Of a stretch of DNA of 64,000 bases, positions 18,540-26,221 are shown piece by piece; position 1 is the stretch's first letter, and every line of letters starts with the position of its first letter. Under the pieces are notes generated by a model. The model was not told the DNA's origin, ran no database searches, and was given only the letters and a program-made list of their open reading frames with translations. The position numbers and the translations under genes are program-made. The stretch is from Trebonia sp963822615 (GTDB lineage: Bacteria > Actinomycetota > Actinomycetes > Streptosporangiales > Streptosporangiaceae), in NCBI GenBank assembly GCA_963822615.1, contig CAWGIM010000021.1:930001-994000 (forward strand), given 5' to 3'.

Positions 18540-19430
18540 GTGGCTACCTGCCCGTCCGGCCACGACTCGGCCGACGACGACTTCTGCGACGTGTGCGGCG
18601 TGCTGATCGGCGCCGCGCCCAGCCTCGCGCCGACCGGCGAGCAGCAGGCCGCCACCGCCGGCCCGGGTAGCGGGAGCGGCGCCGGACAGCTGCCCGGCGC
18701 CGGGGCCGGCCCCGGCCCGGCCGCCCGCGGTGAGCCGTGCCCCCGCTGCGGCACCGCCCGGGACGGCCAGTTCTGCGAGGCCTGCGGCTTCGACTTCACC
18801 AGCGCCCCGGCCCCGGCCGCCGCGCCGCCGCGCCCGCGACCGCACCCCCCGCCGCGCCCGCACCCCCCGCCGCGCCCGCGCCCGCCGCCGGCCGCGCCCG
18901 CACCCCCCGCCGCGCCCCCGGCCCCAGCCACCCCTCCCGCTCCTGCCGCCCAGCCGGCCGCCGCCCCGGTCACCCAGGCCCCCGCCGCGGCCCCGGCGAC
19001 CCGGTGGCCCGGGACACCGGAGGCGACCGCCCGGTGGACCGCCGTGGTCGTCGCCGACCGCGCCTACTTCGACAGCGTGCAGGCGGCGGGCGGACCCGAC
19101 GCGGCCGCGATCAGCTTCCCCGCCTACTGCCCGCAGCGGAGGTTCCCGCTGGCCGGCCACGAGATCCGCATCGGCCGCCGCAGCACCCGCAGCGGCATCG
19201 ACCCGGAGATCGACCTCACCGGCCCGCCCGCCGACCCCGGGGTATCGCGGCTGCACGCGGTCCTGCTCAAGGCGGCCGACGGCACCTGGTCGGTGATCGA
19301 CCCCGGGTCGGCCAACGGCACCTTCGTCAACGGCCGTGAGATCCCCCACGACCAGCCGGTAGCGGTCGCCGCGGGCGACCTGATCCACGTCGGCGCCTGG
19401 ACCGCGATCAGCCTCCTGCGCGAGGACTAG
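18540..19430 (+). CDS. double zinc-ribbon FHA-domain adaptor protein
   Basis: A 296-residue soluble protein. Two short zinc ribbons open it (CPSG..CDVCG at 4-20 and CPRCG..CEACGF near 63-80), followed by a Pro/Ala-rich linker (about 85-158). The C-terminal domain begins WTAVVVADRAYFDS near 163 and ends in an FHA domain with EIRIGRRS, DPGVSRLHA, SANGTFVNGR and GDLIHVGAW. FHA domains bind phosphothreonine, so it is a candidate reader or substrate of the PknG-type kinase. It lacks the N-terminal ETT phospho-motif of GarA/OdhI, so it is not simply that protein. The same C-terminal module occurs in the kinase at 23974. GTG 18540 follows AGGAAGG and lies 4 bases after the VWA stop. Confidence 0.9.
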   Translation: MATCPSGHDSADDDFCDVCGVLIGAAPSLAPTGEQQAATAGPGSGSGAGQLPGAGAGPGPAARGEPCPRCGTARDGQFCEACGFDFTSAPAPAAAPPRPRPHPPPRPHPPPRPRPPPAAPAPPAAPPAPATPPAPAAQPAAAPVTQAPAAAPATRWPGTPEATARWTAVVVADRAYFDSVQAAGGPDAAAISFPAYCPQRRFPLAGHEIRIGRRSTRSGIDPEIDLTGPPADPGVSRLHAVLLKAADGTWSVIDPGSANGTFVNGREIPHDQPVAVAAGDLIHVGAWTAISLLRED

Positions 19431-19547
19431 CGCCGGCACCGCCCGTTGCGCCGCCGCGGCACGCCGGCGGTGACACCATCCGGGGAGCGGGCGCACGCAG
19501 CCCGCCGCGGCCCGGGGCCGCCCCACCGGCGAGTCGCTCGCAGGCTC

Positions 19548-21086
19548 TTAGCGGCCCGGCGCCGCCCGGTACTCGGCCAGCCGCGGCCGGACCGCGGCCA
19601 GTGTCAGCACGGCGAGCAGCACGGCGGCCACCGCGGGGAAGCCGAGAGCCGAGCCGCCGACAGCGCCCTGTCCGGACCGGAGCGCGGCGCCGAACGCGCG
19701 CTCGTTGATCGCGATCAACGCCCCCAGGGCCGCGTCGTAGGCGGTGAACGCCCCGTCCGACTGGCCCGCCCCCTGGCCGACATCGAACGCGACCGCGGCG
19801 GCCCGGTCCGCCCGTGCCAGGGCGCGCAACATCCGGTCGTCGCGCTGGTACCGCTGGTAGGCGAGCAGCGTGGCGACCGCTGCCGCCCGCTCGCCGGGAA
19901 AGGTGATGTTGCCGAACTCGGCGCCCAGGTACCCGCCGAACCGGATGTCGGCGGTGTCCCGCCGATAGGCGTTGACATCGGCCGCGAGCGCGGCGTCATA
20001 CCCGGAGATGCCGACCCGGCCGACCGCCGCCAGGAGCTGCGACTTGCTCAGGAACCCCTGCTGGTACTGGGCCGCCCGGGCTGGGTCGACCAGGTACCTG
20101 CTCTCGTCCGCGTTGGCGTCGTAGCTCACCGCCCGGGCTTCGGTCAGGGCCAGGATCGAGTCGAACGCGTCCTGCTTCGCCACCGTGAGCTGTCCGGACG
20201 CGTTGCCGAGCCGGTCGCAGGCGACGCCGGTGAACACGACAACGGCAACAGTCGCCGCCGCCAGCGCTGGGTTGAGTACCCGCCGGTACCGCCGGGCGAG
20301 GTAGACCTGGAAGGCGCCCAGCGCGGCGACGAGCAGCACGCCCGCCACCGCGACGGCGGCGTTGCTGGTCATTGCCGTGCCCTGGCCGGCCTGATAGGCG
20401 CGGTCGAGCGCCCCCGCGCTGACCGTGGTGAGCGCGCTGACGGCGGGCAGGATCCCGGTCCGCATCAGGTCGGTCGCCCGCCGGTAGTAGCCGGTCGCGG
20501 CAGGCGGTGCCGTCCCCGCCGGGCGGTGGCCGCTGCTGGCGCCCTGGCCGGAGAGCAGCGAATCCGCCAGCAGCGCCTCGCCCGCGAGCGCCTGGTACTG
20601 CCCCAGCCGGTCGAGGACCGTCCGCAAGCGGGCGAGCGGCGCGGGGTGCCCGCCCTCGGTCACCGTCGCCTGCTGCAGGTCGGCATCGGCCGTGGCCTGG
20701 TCACTGCGGTAGGCGGCCAGGTCGTGCGACCGGTCGGCCGCCAGGCCCCGGTCAGCGCCAACCAGCAGCAGGTTCGCGACCTGCGCGTCCATGTCGTTGA
20801 GGGCGAAGTACAGCCCGGTCGTGGCGCTGACCTCAGGGGCGTCCCGCTGCCCGATCGCACCGAACGCGCCTGCCAGCCGCGCGGAGCCGAAGGTGGTAAG
20901 CGCCGCCAGGCAGCAGGCGAGCAGCACGGCGGCGGCGGCCCCGGCGGAAACTCGCACCGGGGTCGGCCACCGCGCCTGCCCGGCCCGCGACCGCGGGCCG
21001 CCGGCGCTGCCCGCCGGGCCGCCGGCGCTGCCCGCCGGGTCACCGTGATCGCGGGCAGTCCGCCTGCGTACCGCGAGCCCAGCCAT
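19548..21086 (-). CDS. GlnX-like membrane sensor paralogue, opposite strand
   Basis: A 512-residue membrane protein with the same plan as the GlnX-like genes at 7860 and 22488: a Gly/Pro/Arg-rich cytosolic start, helix 1 near 45-70, an outer domain, helix 2 near 253-272, a short ARRYRRVLNP hairpin, helix 3 near 283-302, a second outer domain, helix 4 near 475-498, and a tail with RPRLAEYR. Similarity to the other two is clear in layout and in the loop and tail, weaker in the outer domains. I choose ATG 21086 because GGTGAGG lies five bases before it; an ATG at 21152 is possible. It stands alone on this strand without its own binding-protein gene, divergent from the PstS-like gene. The function as a ligand sensor is inferred. 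Confidence 0.8.
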   Translation of the reverse strand: MAGLAVRRRTARDHGDPAGSAGGPAGSAGGPRSRAGQARWPTPVRVSAGAAAAVLLACCLAALTTFGSARLAGAFGAIGQRDAPEVSATTGLYFALNDMDAQVANLLLVGADRGLAADRSHDLAAYRSDQATADADLQQATVTEGGHPAPLARLRTVLDRLGQYQALAGEALLADSLLSGQGASSGHRPAGTAPPAATGYYRRATDLMRTGILPAVSALTTVSAGALDRAYQAGQGTAMTSNAAVAVAGVLLVAALGAFQVYLARRYRRVLNPALAAATVAVVVFTGVACDRLGNASGQLTVAKQDAFDSILALTEARAVSYDANADESRYLVDPARAAQYQQGFLSKSQLLAAVGRVGISGYDAALAADVNAYRRDTADIRFGGYLGAEFGNITFPGERAAAVATLLAYQRYQRDDRMLRALARADRAAAVAFDVGQGAGQSDGAFTAYDAALGALIAINERAFGAALRSGQGAVGGSALGFPAVAAVLLAVLTLAAVRPRLAEYRAAPGR

Positions 21087-21219
21087 CGAGACCTCACCGG
21101 AACCGGGGGCGCGGTAAGGGGTCCGCACCAGCCCGACCGACGCTACCGCCACCCGGGCCCGGGGACGGGCCGGTGGCCGTTAGGGTCCCGTTAGCGTGGA
21201 CGCCGCCGCCGGGCCGCCG

Positions 21220-21252
21220 TCCAGGTGAACGTTGGCTGGCCAGCCAGTGAAC
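21220..21252 (-). promoter_or_regulatory. candidate PHO box in the divergent promoter region
   Basis: On the minus strand three 11-base units follow each other exactly: GTTCACTGGCT, a poor middle unit GGCCAGCCAAC, and GTTCACCTGGA. The outer units fit the GTTCACC core of Streptomyces PhoP boxes in the correct 11-base register. The centre also forms the palindrome TGGCTGGCCAGCCA. The site lies 120-150 bases upstream of the PstS-like gene and about 135 bases upstream of the divergent GlnX-like gene. Confidence 0.45.
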
Positions 21253-21372
21253 ATCCCCCGCGTCCTCGCTGCACGCGCCGCAAGCCCCGCGCGCGGCCGG
21301 TGAGAATGCCCTTGAGACCCGGCGGACCAGCCGGCCCAGGCGGGCCGGCCTCTACTTGAGGAGTCGCGCGCG

Positions 21373-22491
21373 GTGGCGGGGAACAGGCAACGCGGGCCGG
21401 CGGCGCTGCGCTGGCTGGCCGCCGCGGCGGCGCTGGCGGCGCTCACCGCCGCCTGCGGCACCGCTACCGCGCAGGGGCAGCCCACCCAGCGCGGGCAGTC
21501 AGGCCGCACCGCCGGCCCCGTCACCGAGACCGGCAGCAGCCTGCTCTACCCGCTGATGCGCTCCTGGGCGGCCGGGTACGCCAGGCAGCCGGGCGGCGTG
21601 CCGGTAACCACCGCCTCCACCAGCTCGGGGGCCGGCATCGCGGCCGCCTCGGCCGGCACCGCCGACGTCGGCGCCTCCGACGCCTACCTGTCCAGCGGTG
21701 ACGTGGTCAAGAAGCCCGTGCTGCGCAACATCCCGCTGGCGGTGTCGGCCCAGACCGTCGTCTACAACCTGCCCGGCCTCAGCGCCGCGGATCACGTCCG
21801 GCTGGACGCCGCCGTGCTGGCCGGGATCTACGACGGCAGCATCACCCGGTGGGACGACCCCGCCATCACCGCGATCAACCCGCACCTGACGCTGCCCGCG
21901 ATCAAGATCGTGCCGGTGTACCGCGACGACAGCTCGGGCGACACCTTCCTGTTCACCAGCTACCTGTCCACCCAGGACGCCGGGTGGAACACGCGGGTCG
22001 GCTACGGCACCATCGTCAGCTGGCCGTCGGTGCCGGGCGCGCAGCCGGAGCAGGGCAGCCTCAGCATGCTGCACGCCTGCCAGGCGCACCCGGGCTGCGT
22101 CGCCTACAACGGCATCAGCTACCTGTCCCAGGCCCGGTCGGGCGGGCTCGGCGAGGCCGAGCTCGGCAACGCGGCCGGCCAGTACTCGCTGCCGGACGCG
22201 GCGACCATCCAGGCGTCGATCGGCAGCTTCGTGTCGCTCACCCCGGCCAGCGAGACGATCTCGATGATCGACGGCCCGGCCGCGGCCGGCTACCCGATCG
22301 TCAACTACGAGTACGCCGTGGTCAGCACCGAGCAGCCGGACGCCGCCACCGCCAGCGCGATCCGGGCCTTCCTGCGCTGGGTCATCACCGCCGGCAACCA
22401 GCCGTCCTACCTGGACCCGGTGGGCTTCCAGCCGCTGCCCGCCGCCCTGGTCACCCTGGGGGAGCAGCAGATCCAGGAGATCGGCCGGTGA
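21373..22491 (+). CDS. PstS-like phosphate-binding-family lipoprotein
   Basis: A 372-residue protein with an Arg-containing start, a hydrophobic stretch and a lipobox-like LTAACG, so probably a lipoprotein. The fold is that of periplasmic phosphate-binding PstS: TGSSLLYPL near residue 54, STSSGAGI near 79, DVGASDAYL near 95, GIYDGSITRWDDPAI, and RDDSSGDTFLFTSYLS near 178, where the phosphate-binding Arg/Asp/Ser residues sit. No pstC, pstA or pstB follows; instead a GlnX-like sensor overlaps its stop and a kinase-FHA gene comes next. This suggests a sensing rather than transport role. A candidate PHO box lies upstream. GTG 21373 follows GAGGAG by 10 bases. Ligand identity is inferred from the family. 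Confidence 0.88.
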   Translation: MAGNRQRGPAALRWLAAAAALAALTAACGTATAQGQPTQRGQSGRTAGPVTETGSSLLYPLMRSWAAGYARQPGGVPVTTASTSSGAGIAAASAGTADVGASDAYLSSGDVVKKPVLRNIPLAVSAQTVVYNLPGLSAADHVRLDAAVLAGIYDGSITRWDDPAITAINPHLTLPAIKIVPVYRDDSSGDTFLFTSYLSTQDAGWNTRVGYGTIVSWPSVPGAQPEQGSLSMLHACQAHPGCVAYNGISYLSQARSGGLGEAELGNAAGQYSLPDAATIQASIGSFVSLTPASETISMIDGPAAAGYPIVNYEYAVVSTEQPDAATASAIRAFLRWVITAGNQPSYLDPVGFQPLPAALVTLGEQQIQEIGR

Positions 22492-23888
22492 CCGCGGTCG
22501 CCGCCGGGCGCCACCCCGGCAGCCACGCCCGCCCGCCCGCCACGGCCGGCCAGCCGCCACCGGACGCCCGGCGCCCAGACAACGGCCGCCCGGACATCGG
22601 CCGTCCTGACAATGGCCGCCCGGCCCTGGCCACCCCGGCCCGGCTGCGGATCCTGCTGGTCGCCCTGGTGCTGCTCTCGCTGTCCTGGGGCGCCTTCGGC
22701 GGCTGGGTCGCGTCCGATCACTCCGCGGCCGCGGACCAGCTGGTCGCCACCGACGAGCGGCTCAGCCTGGACGCGCAGCAGATGTACCAGGCGATCGCGG
22801 ACGCCGACGCGACCATGACCGCCGCCCTGCTCACCAGCTCCCAGCCCGCCCTCAGGCCGCTGCAGCGCTACCAGCAGGACATCGCGACCGCCTCCGCCGC
22901 GCTGTCCCGGCTGCGAGCCGGGGACGGCGGCCACGGCGCCGACGCCAGCCTCACCGCGCTCAGCGGCGGATTGCCGGATTACGCCGGGGACGTCGCCCAG
23001 GCGCGGACCGAGTACGCGATGGGGTACCCGCTCACCGGCGGCTCGTTCGTCCAGGTGGCCTCGGAGGAAGCGCACACGGTGCTGCTGCCGGCCGCCGGCG
23101 CCGTCTTCGCGCGCGAGAACGCCGCCCGCAGCGCCGCCAGCAGCCGGGCGTCCGGGCTGCCGCTGATGATCGCCGCACTCGTTCTGGCGATTATTACTGG
23201 CTATGTCCTGCTGCGGGCGCAGCAGTGGCTGACCCGGCGCACCAACCGGGTGCTCAGCCCCGGCCTGGTGCTGGCCTCGCTGCTGCTCCTGGTCAGCGTG
23301 ATCTGGCTGGCGGCGGGGTTCCTGACGGCGCGCTCCGACCTCGACGGCGGCATCGCCCACGGCTCCGGCCCGGAGCAGGACCTCGCCCTCGCCAGCATCG
23401 GCGTCCAGCAGATCAGGGGTGACGCGGTGCTCAACGTCATCTCCCGCAGCGGCAGCGCCTCCTTCGCCGACGACTTCCGGGCCACCAGCAAGCAGGTCGG
23501 GCCGGGGACGGGGAGCTGGCTCAGCGCCGCGGCCGGCGCGCAGCGAGGCGGCGGGTCCGGCGCCGCCGCGGTAGCTTCCGCCGAACGGGGGGCGACTGCC
23601 TGGTACGCCGCCAACCAGGGCGTCTACGCGCTCGGCAGCAGGGCGCGCTACGCCGCCGAGCAGCAACTGGTGGTCGGCGGCGGCGCGGGCGGTACCGCGG
23701 CCGGCTACAACGCGCTCGAGACCAGCCTCAGCCGCGCGATAACGGCCGACCAGGCGGTCTTCGAGTCCGCCGCCAGCGACGCCGCGCACGCGCTTGACCC
23801 ACTCGCCGGGGTGGTGATCGCCGCGGCCGTGCTGATGGCGGCGGGCTGTGCGTGGGCCGTCACCCGCCGGCTGGCGGAATACCGCTAA
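22488..23888 (+). CDS. GlnX-like membrane sensor paired with PstS-like protein
   Basis: A 466-residue four-helix membrane protein, clearly paralogous to the one at 7860: both have a helix-1 segment VLLSL.WGA followed by LSLDAQQ.Y, a second-helix loop WL.RRTNRVL (WLRGRTNRVLN in the other) and the tail RRLAEYR. Helices lie near residues 50-70, 223-243, 255-280 and 440-458, with two outer domains between. The cytosolic start carries three tandem five-residue repeats of the RPDNG type (45 bases at 22578-22622). GTG 22488 overlaps the PstS-like stop and follows AGGAG, so the two are translationally coupled. By analogy with GlnH-GlnX it should pass the PstS-like signal to a cytosolic partner; the kinase-FHA gene 85 bases downstream is the obvious candidate. 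Confidence 0.82.
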   Translation: MTAVAAGRHPGSHARPPATAGQPPPDARRPDNGRPDIGRPDNGRPALATPARLRILLVALVLLSLSWGAFGGWVASDHSAAADQLVATDERLSLDAQQMYQAIADADATMTAALLTSSQPALRPLQRYQQDIATASAALSRLRAGDGGHGADASLTALSGGLPDYAGDVAQARTEYAMGYPLTGGSFVQVASEEAHTVLLPAAGAVFARENAARSAASSRASGLPLMIAALVLAIITGYVLLRAQQWLTRRTNRVLSPGLVLASLLLLVSVIWLAAGFLTARSDLDGGIAHGSGPEQDLALASIGVQQIRGDAVLNVISRSGSASFADDFRATSKQVGPGTGSWLSAAAGAQRGGGSGAAAVASAERGATAWYAANQGVYALGSRARYAAEQQLVVGGGAGGTAAGYNALETSLSRAITADQAVFESAASDAAHALDPLAGVVIAAAVLMAAGCAWAVTRRLAEYR

Positions 23889-23922
23889 GCTCGCTTGCTA
23901 CCGCACATCGCGCCCGCGAAGC

Positions 23923-23936
23923 CGCACAATTGGTAC
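23923..23936. promoter_or_regulatory. element shared with the first glnX upstream region
   Basis: CGCACAATTGGTAC, 37 bases before the kinase-FHA start, matches 13 of 14 bases at 7800-7813. An 11-base match, CGCTTGCTACC, also occurs just upstream at both places (7723 and 23892). It may be a shared promoter or operator. Confidence 0.4.
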
Positions 23937-23973
23937 GCGAAGATAAACCGTCACAGCTTGCCCGAGGAGGACG

Positions 23974-25452
23974 GTGGCCGGGGAGACCCCAGCCCAGCTC
24001 GGCGGCCCGCTCACCGGGCTCGCCCCGGGCTCCCGCGTGGCCGGGTACCGGCTGGAGCGGCTGATCGGGGTGGGCGGGATGGCCGCCGTTTACCAGGCCC
24101 GCGACGAGCGGCTTGGCCGGGTGGTGGCGCTCAAGCTGCTGGCCGGCGACGAGGCCCTGCGCACCAGGTTCGTCCGCGAGGCCCGCTCGGTCGCCGCGGT
24201 CGACCACCCGCACATCATCCCGGTCTACGCGGCCGGCGAGGCCGACGGCATGCAGTACATCGCGATGCGCTTCGTGGCCGGCGGCACCCTGCAGGAAGTG
24301 TTCCGCGCGGTCGGCGCCCTGCCGCCGAAGCGCACCGCGTCCTTCATCTCCCAGGTCGCCTCCGCCCTCGACGCCGCCCACGGGGCGGGCCTGGTGCACC
24401 GGGACGTGAAGCCGGGCAACATCCTGGTCGACGCCCGCGCGCACGGCCCCGAGCACGCCTACCTGACCGACTTCGGCATCGCCCGGGCGATGATGTCGGC
24501 CGGCTCGCTGACCCTGGCCGGGCAGTTCCTCGGCACCCCCGACTACGCCGCCCCCGAGCAGATCAACGGCCAGCCGGTCGACGGCCGGGCCGACCAGTAC
24601 GCGCTCGGCTGCGTCGCCTACGAGGCGCTGTGCGGCCGGGTGCCGTTCCGCCGGGACTCGGCCTGGTCGGTGCTCTACGCCCACCTGAACGAGCCGCCGC
24701 CGACCCCCCCGCCCAGCTCCGGCCTGCCGGCCGAGGTGCACCAGGTGATCGCCGCCGCCCTGGCCAAGTCGCCCGGCGACCGCTTCGCCAGCTGCGGCGA
24801 CTTCGCCGACGCGCTGCGCGAGGCGCTCGGGATCGTCCCCTACGACTCCTCCCGCCAGGGACGGAACAAGGTCCCCGGGCCCACGCCCACCTTGCCGATC
24901 ACGGTGCTGACCCCGCCGCCCAGCGCCCCGGCGGCCAGCCCGGCCGCCAGCCTGGCCGCTCGCCCAGTCCCCGAGCCGGCCGCCGCCCTCGCCCCGACCG
25001 CCGGGCTCAGCCACCCGCCCGGCCCGGCCCCGGCCGCCTCGCGCGGCCCGGCCGCCCCCTGGACCGCGGTGGTGACCGCGGACCGGGTGTACTACGACAG
25101 CCTCTACGCGGTGAACGACGAGGACTCCGCGTCGATGAGCTTCCCCGGCGAGCTGCCGGAGCGCCGCATCGAGCTGTCCGGCCGCGAGGTCCGCATCGGC
25201 CGCCGCAGCACCAGCACCGGCATCGAGCCGGAGATCGACCTGCTCGGGCCGCCCCGCGACCCCGGCGTCTCCCGGCTGCACGCCAAGCTGGTCCCGGCCG
25301 CCGACGGCGGCTGGGCGGTGGTCGACCTCGGCACCGAGAACGGCATCACCGTCAACGGCCGGGACGTCCCCTCCGGCGACTCGGTCCCGCTGCGCCCGGG
25401 CGACCACATCCACCTCGGCGCCTGGACCAGGATCACCATCACCCGCGGCTGA
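23974..25452 (+). CDS. soluble Ser/Thr protein kinase with C-terminal FHA domain
   Basis: A 492-residue Hanks-type kinase. The catalytic domain covers about 25-285: glycine loop GVGGMAAVY (32-40), Lys54, HRDVKPGN with Asp144, DFGIAR with Asp166, GTPDYAAPEQ. A Pro/Ala/Ser linker with no transmembrane helix or PASTA repeats follows (about 285-365), then WTAVVTADRVYYDS and an FHA domain with EVRIGRRS, DPGVSRLHA, NGITVNGR and GDHIHLGAW. This last module is closely similar to the end of the FHA adaptor at 18540. FHA fused to a kinase suggests autophosphorylation reading or recruitment of phosphorylated partners. GTG 23974 follows GAGGAGG. It lies behind the PstS-like/GlnX-like pair and is probably their effector (inference). 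Confidence 0.93.
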   Translation: MAGETPAQLGGPLTGLAPGSRVAGYRLERLIGVGGMAAVYQARDERLGRVVALKLLAGDEALRTRFVREARSVAAVDHPHIIPVYAAGEADGMQYIAMRFVAGGTLQEVFRAVGALPPKRTASFISQVASALDAAHGAGLVHRDVKPGNILVDARAHGPEHAYLTDFGIARAMMSAGSLTLAGQFLGTPDYAAPEQINGQPVDGRADQYALGCVAYEALCGRVPFRRDSAWSVLYAHLNEPPPTPPPSSGLPAEVHQVIAAALAKSPGDRFASCGDFADALREALGIVPYDSSRQGRNKVPGPTPTLPITVLTPPPSAPAASPAASLAARPVPEPAAALAPTAGLSHPPGPAPAASRGPAAPWTAVVTADRVYYDSLYAVNDEDSASMSFPGELPERRIELSGREVRIGRRSTSTGIEPEIDLLGPPRDPGVSRLHAKLVPAADGGWAVVDLGTENGITVNGRDVPSGDSVPLRPGDHIHLGAWTRITITRG

Positions 25453-25458
25453 GCGGCC

Positions 25459-26221
25459 TCAGTACTTGGGCCCGACGTGCGCGTCCAGCCGCGCGACCGC
25501 TTCTTTCCTGGCCACCGAGATCACGTCCGGCCGCGCGTACCGCCACTGGACCTCGAGCCGGTCAAGTGCCGCGCCGCACAGCCCGAGGATGTCCCGCGAC
25601 TTGTTGCTGAACGTGTAGCGGGGGTATTCGTACCAGTGCTCCCCATCTGGTAGCTGCCGCCGAACCCGGTTGATACTCCGGCAGCCATCCGAGTGAAACA
25701 GCCCCCGCGCGAAGTCGCCGGGGTAGCGGTCAACGATGACCTGCTGCCAGTCCGCTAGCTCGATCTTGCGGGTGTGCTTAACGCCTGGTCCGTGCTGCGG
25801 GAACAAGCACGGCCAGTGCTTGGAGGTGCTTTTCACCTCTGTCATTCCTTTTCTGCGCGCGCTGAAGACGGCGGAGGCAAGCATGACCTGCCCGGTCGCA
25901 CCCTTCGCGGCCGTGATTAGCCCTGGCCACGCGTCATCGCACGCGATGGACAGCAGGTACACCCCCTTCCGCTGACGGGTGAGGCACCCATCGCCGAGAT
26001 AAAGACCTAGGAGGTAGGCATACGCCAGCTTGGTCCAAGGGGACGCCATCGCAGCGAGGGCAACTAAACTTACGCCTGCTGTCACTCGTAGCTCGGCGTT
26101 TCCCGGTCCGCCAATTGCGGACCGTGCGCAGCGGGAGGCCCGTGATCCTGGCTACCTCGGGATCAGTGAGGCCCTGACGGGAAAGGCCGCGCGCTTGATC
26201 TACGACAGCTCGGGGGTGCAC
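25459..26221 (-). pseudogene. HTH / LAGLIDADG-like protein gene, frameshifted
   Basis: Belongs to a common actinobacterial family with an N-terminal HTH (LTDPEVARITGLPLRTVRNW), a zinc-like CPRC segment and a C-terminal part with AYLLGLYLGDGCL and LFHSDGC, which resemble LAGLIDADG homing-endonuclease motifs; FPQHGPG is also typical. The HTH half reads in one frame through CPRCDGVPLDQA and the rest in the next frame from AYAYLLG. One extra base near 26015 explains it, so the gene is broken as sequenced. GTG 26221 is the most likely original start. It converges on the kinase-FHA gene with a gap of 6 bases and lies beside a tRNA gene on the same strand. The molecular role of this family is not settled. 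Confidence 0.8.

Noticed and set aside
18540..19430. GarA/OdhI identity for the FHA adaptor
   Set aside because: It has zinc ribbons and a long Pro-rich linker and lacks the N-terminal ETT phosphorylation motif of GarA.
19446..21194. 582-codon plus-strand frame
   Set aside because: Antisense shadow of the GlnX-like gene; Arg/Gly/Ala/Val rich without family motifs, while the minus frame has helices, an RBS and paralogues.
9292..23888. ABC transporters for glutamate and phosphate
   Set aside because: Only binding proteins are present; no permease or ATPase genes accompany either, so transport operons are not supported.
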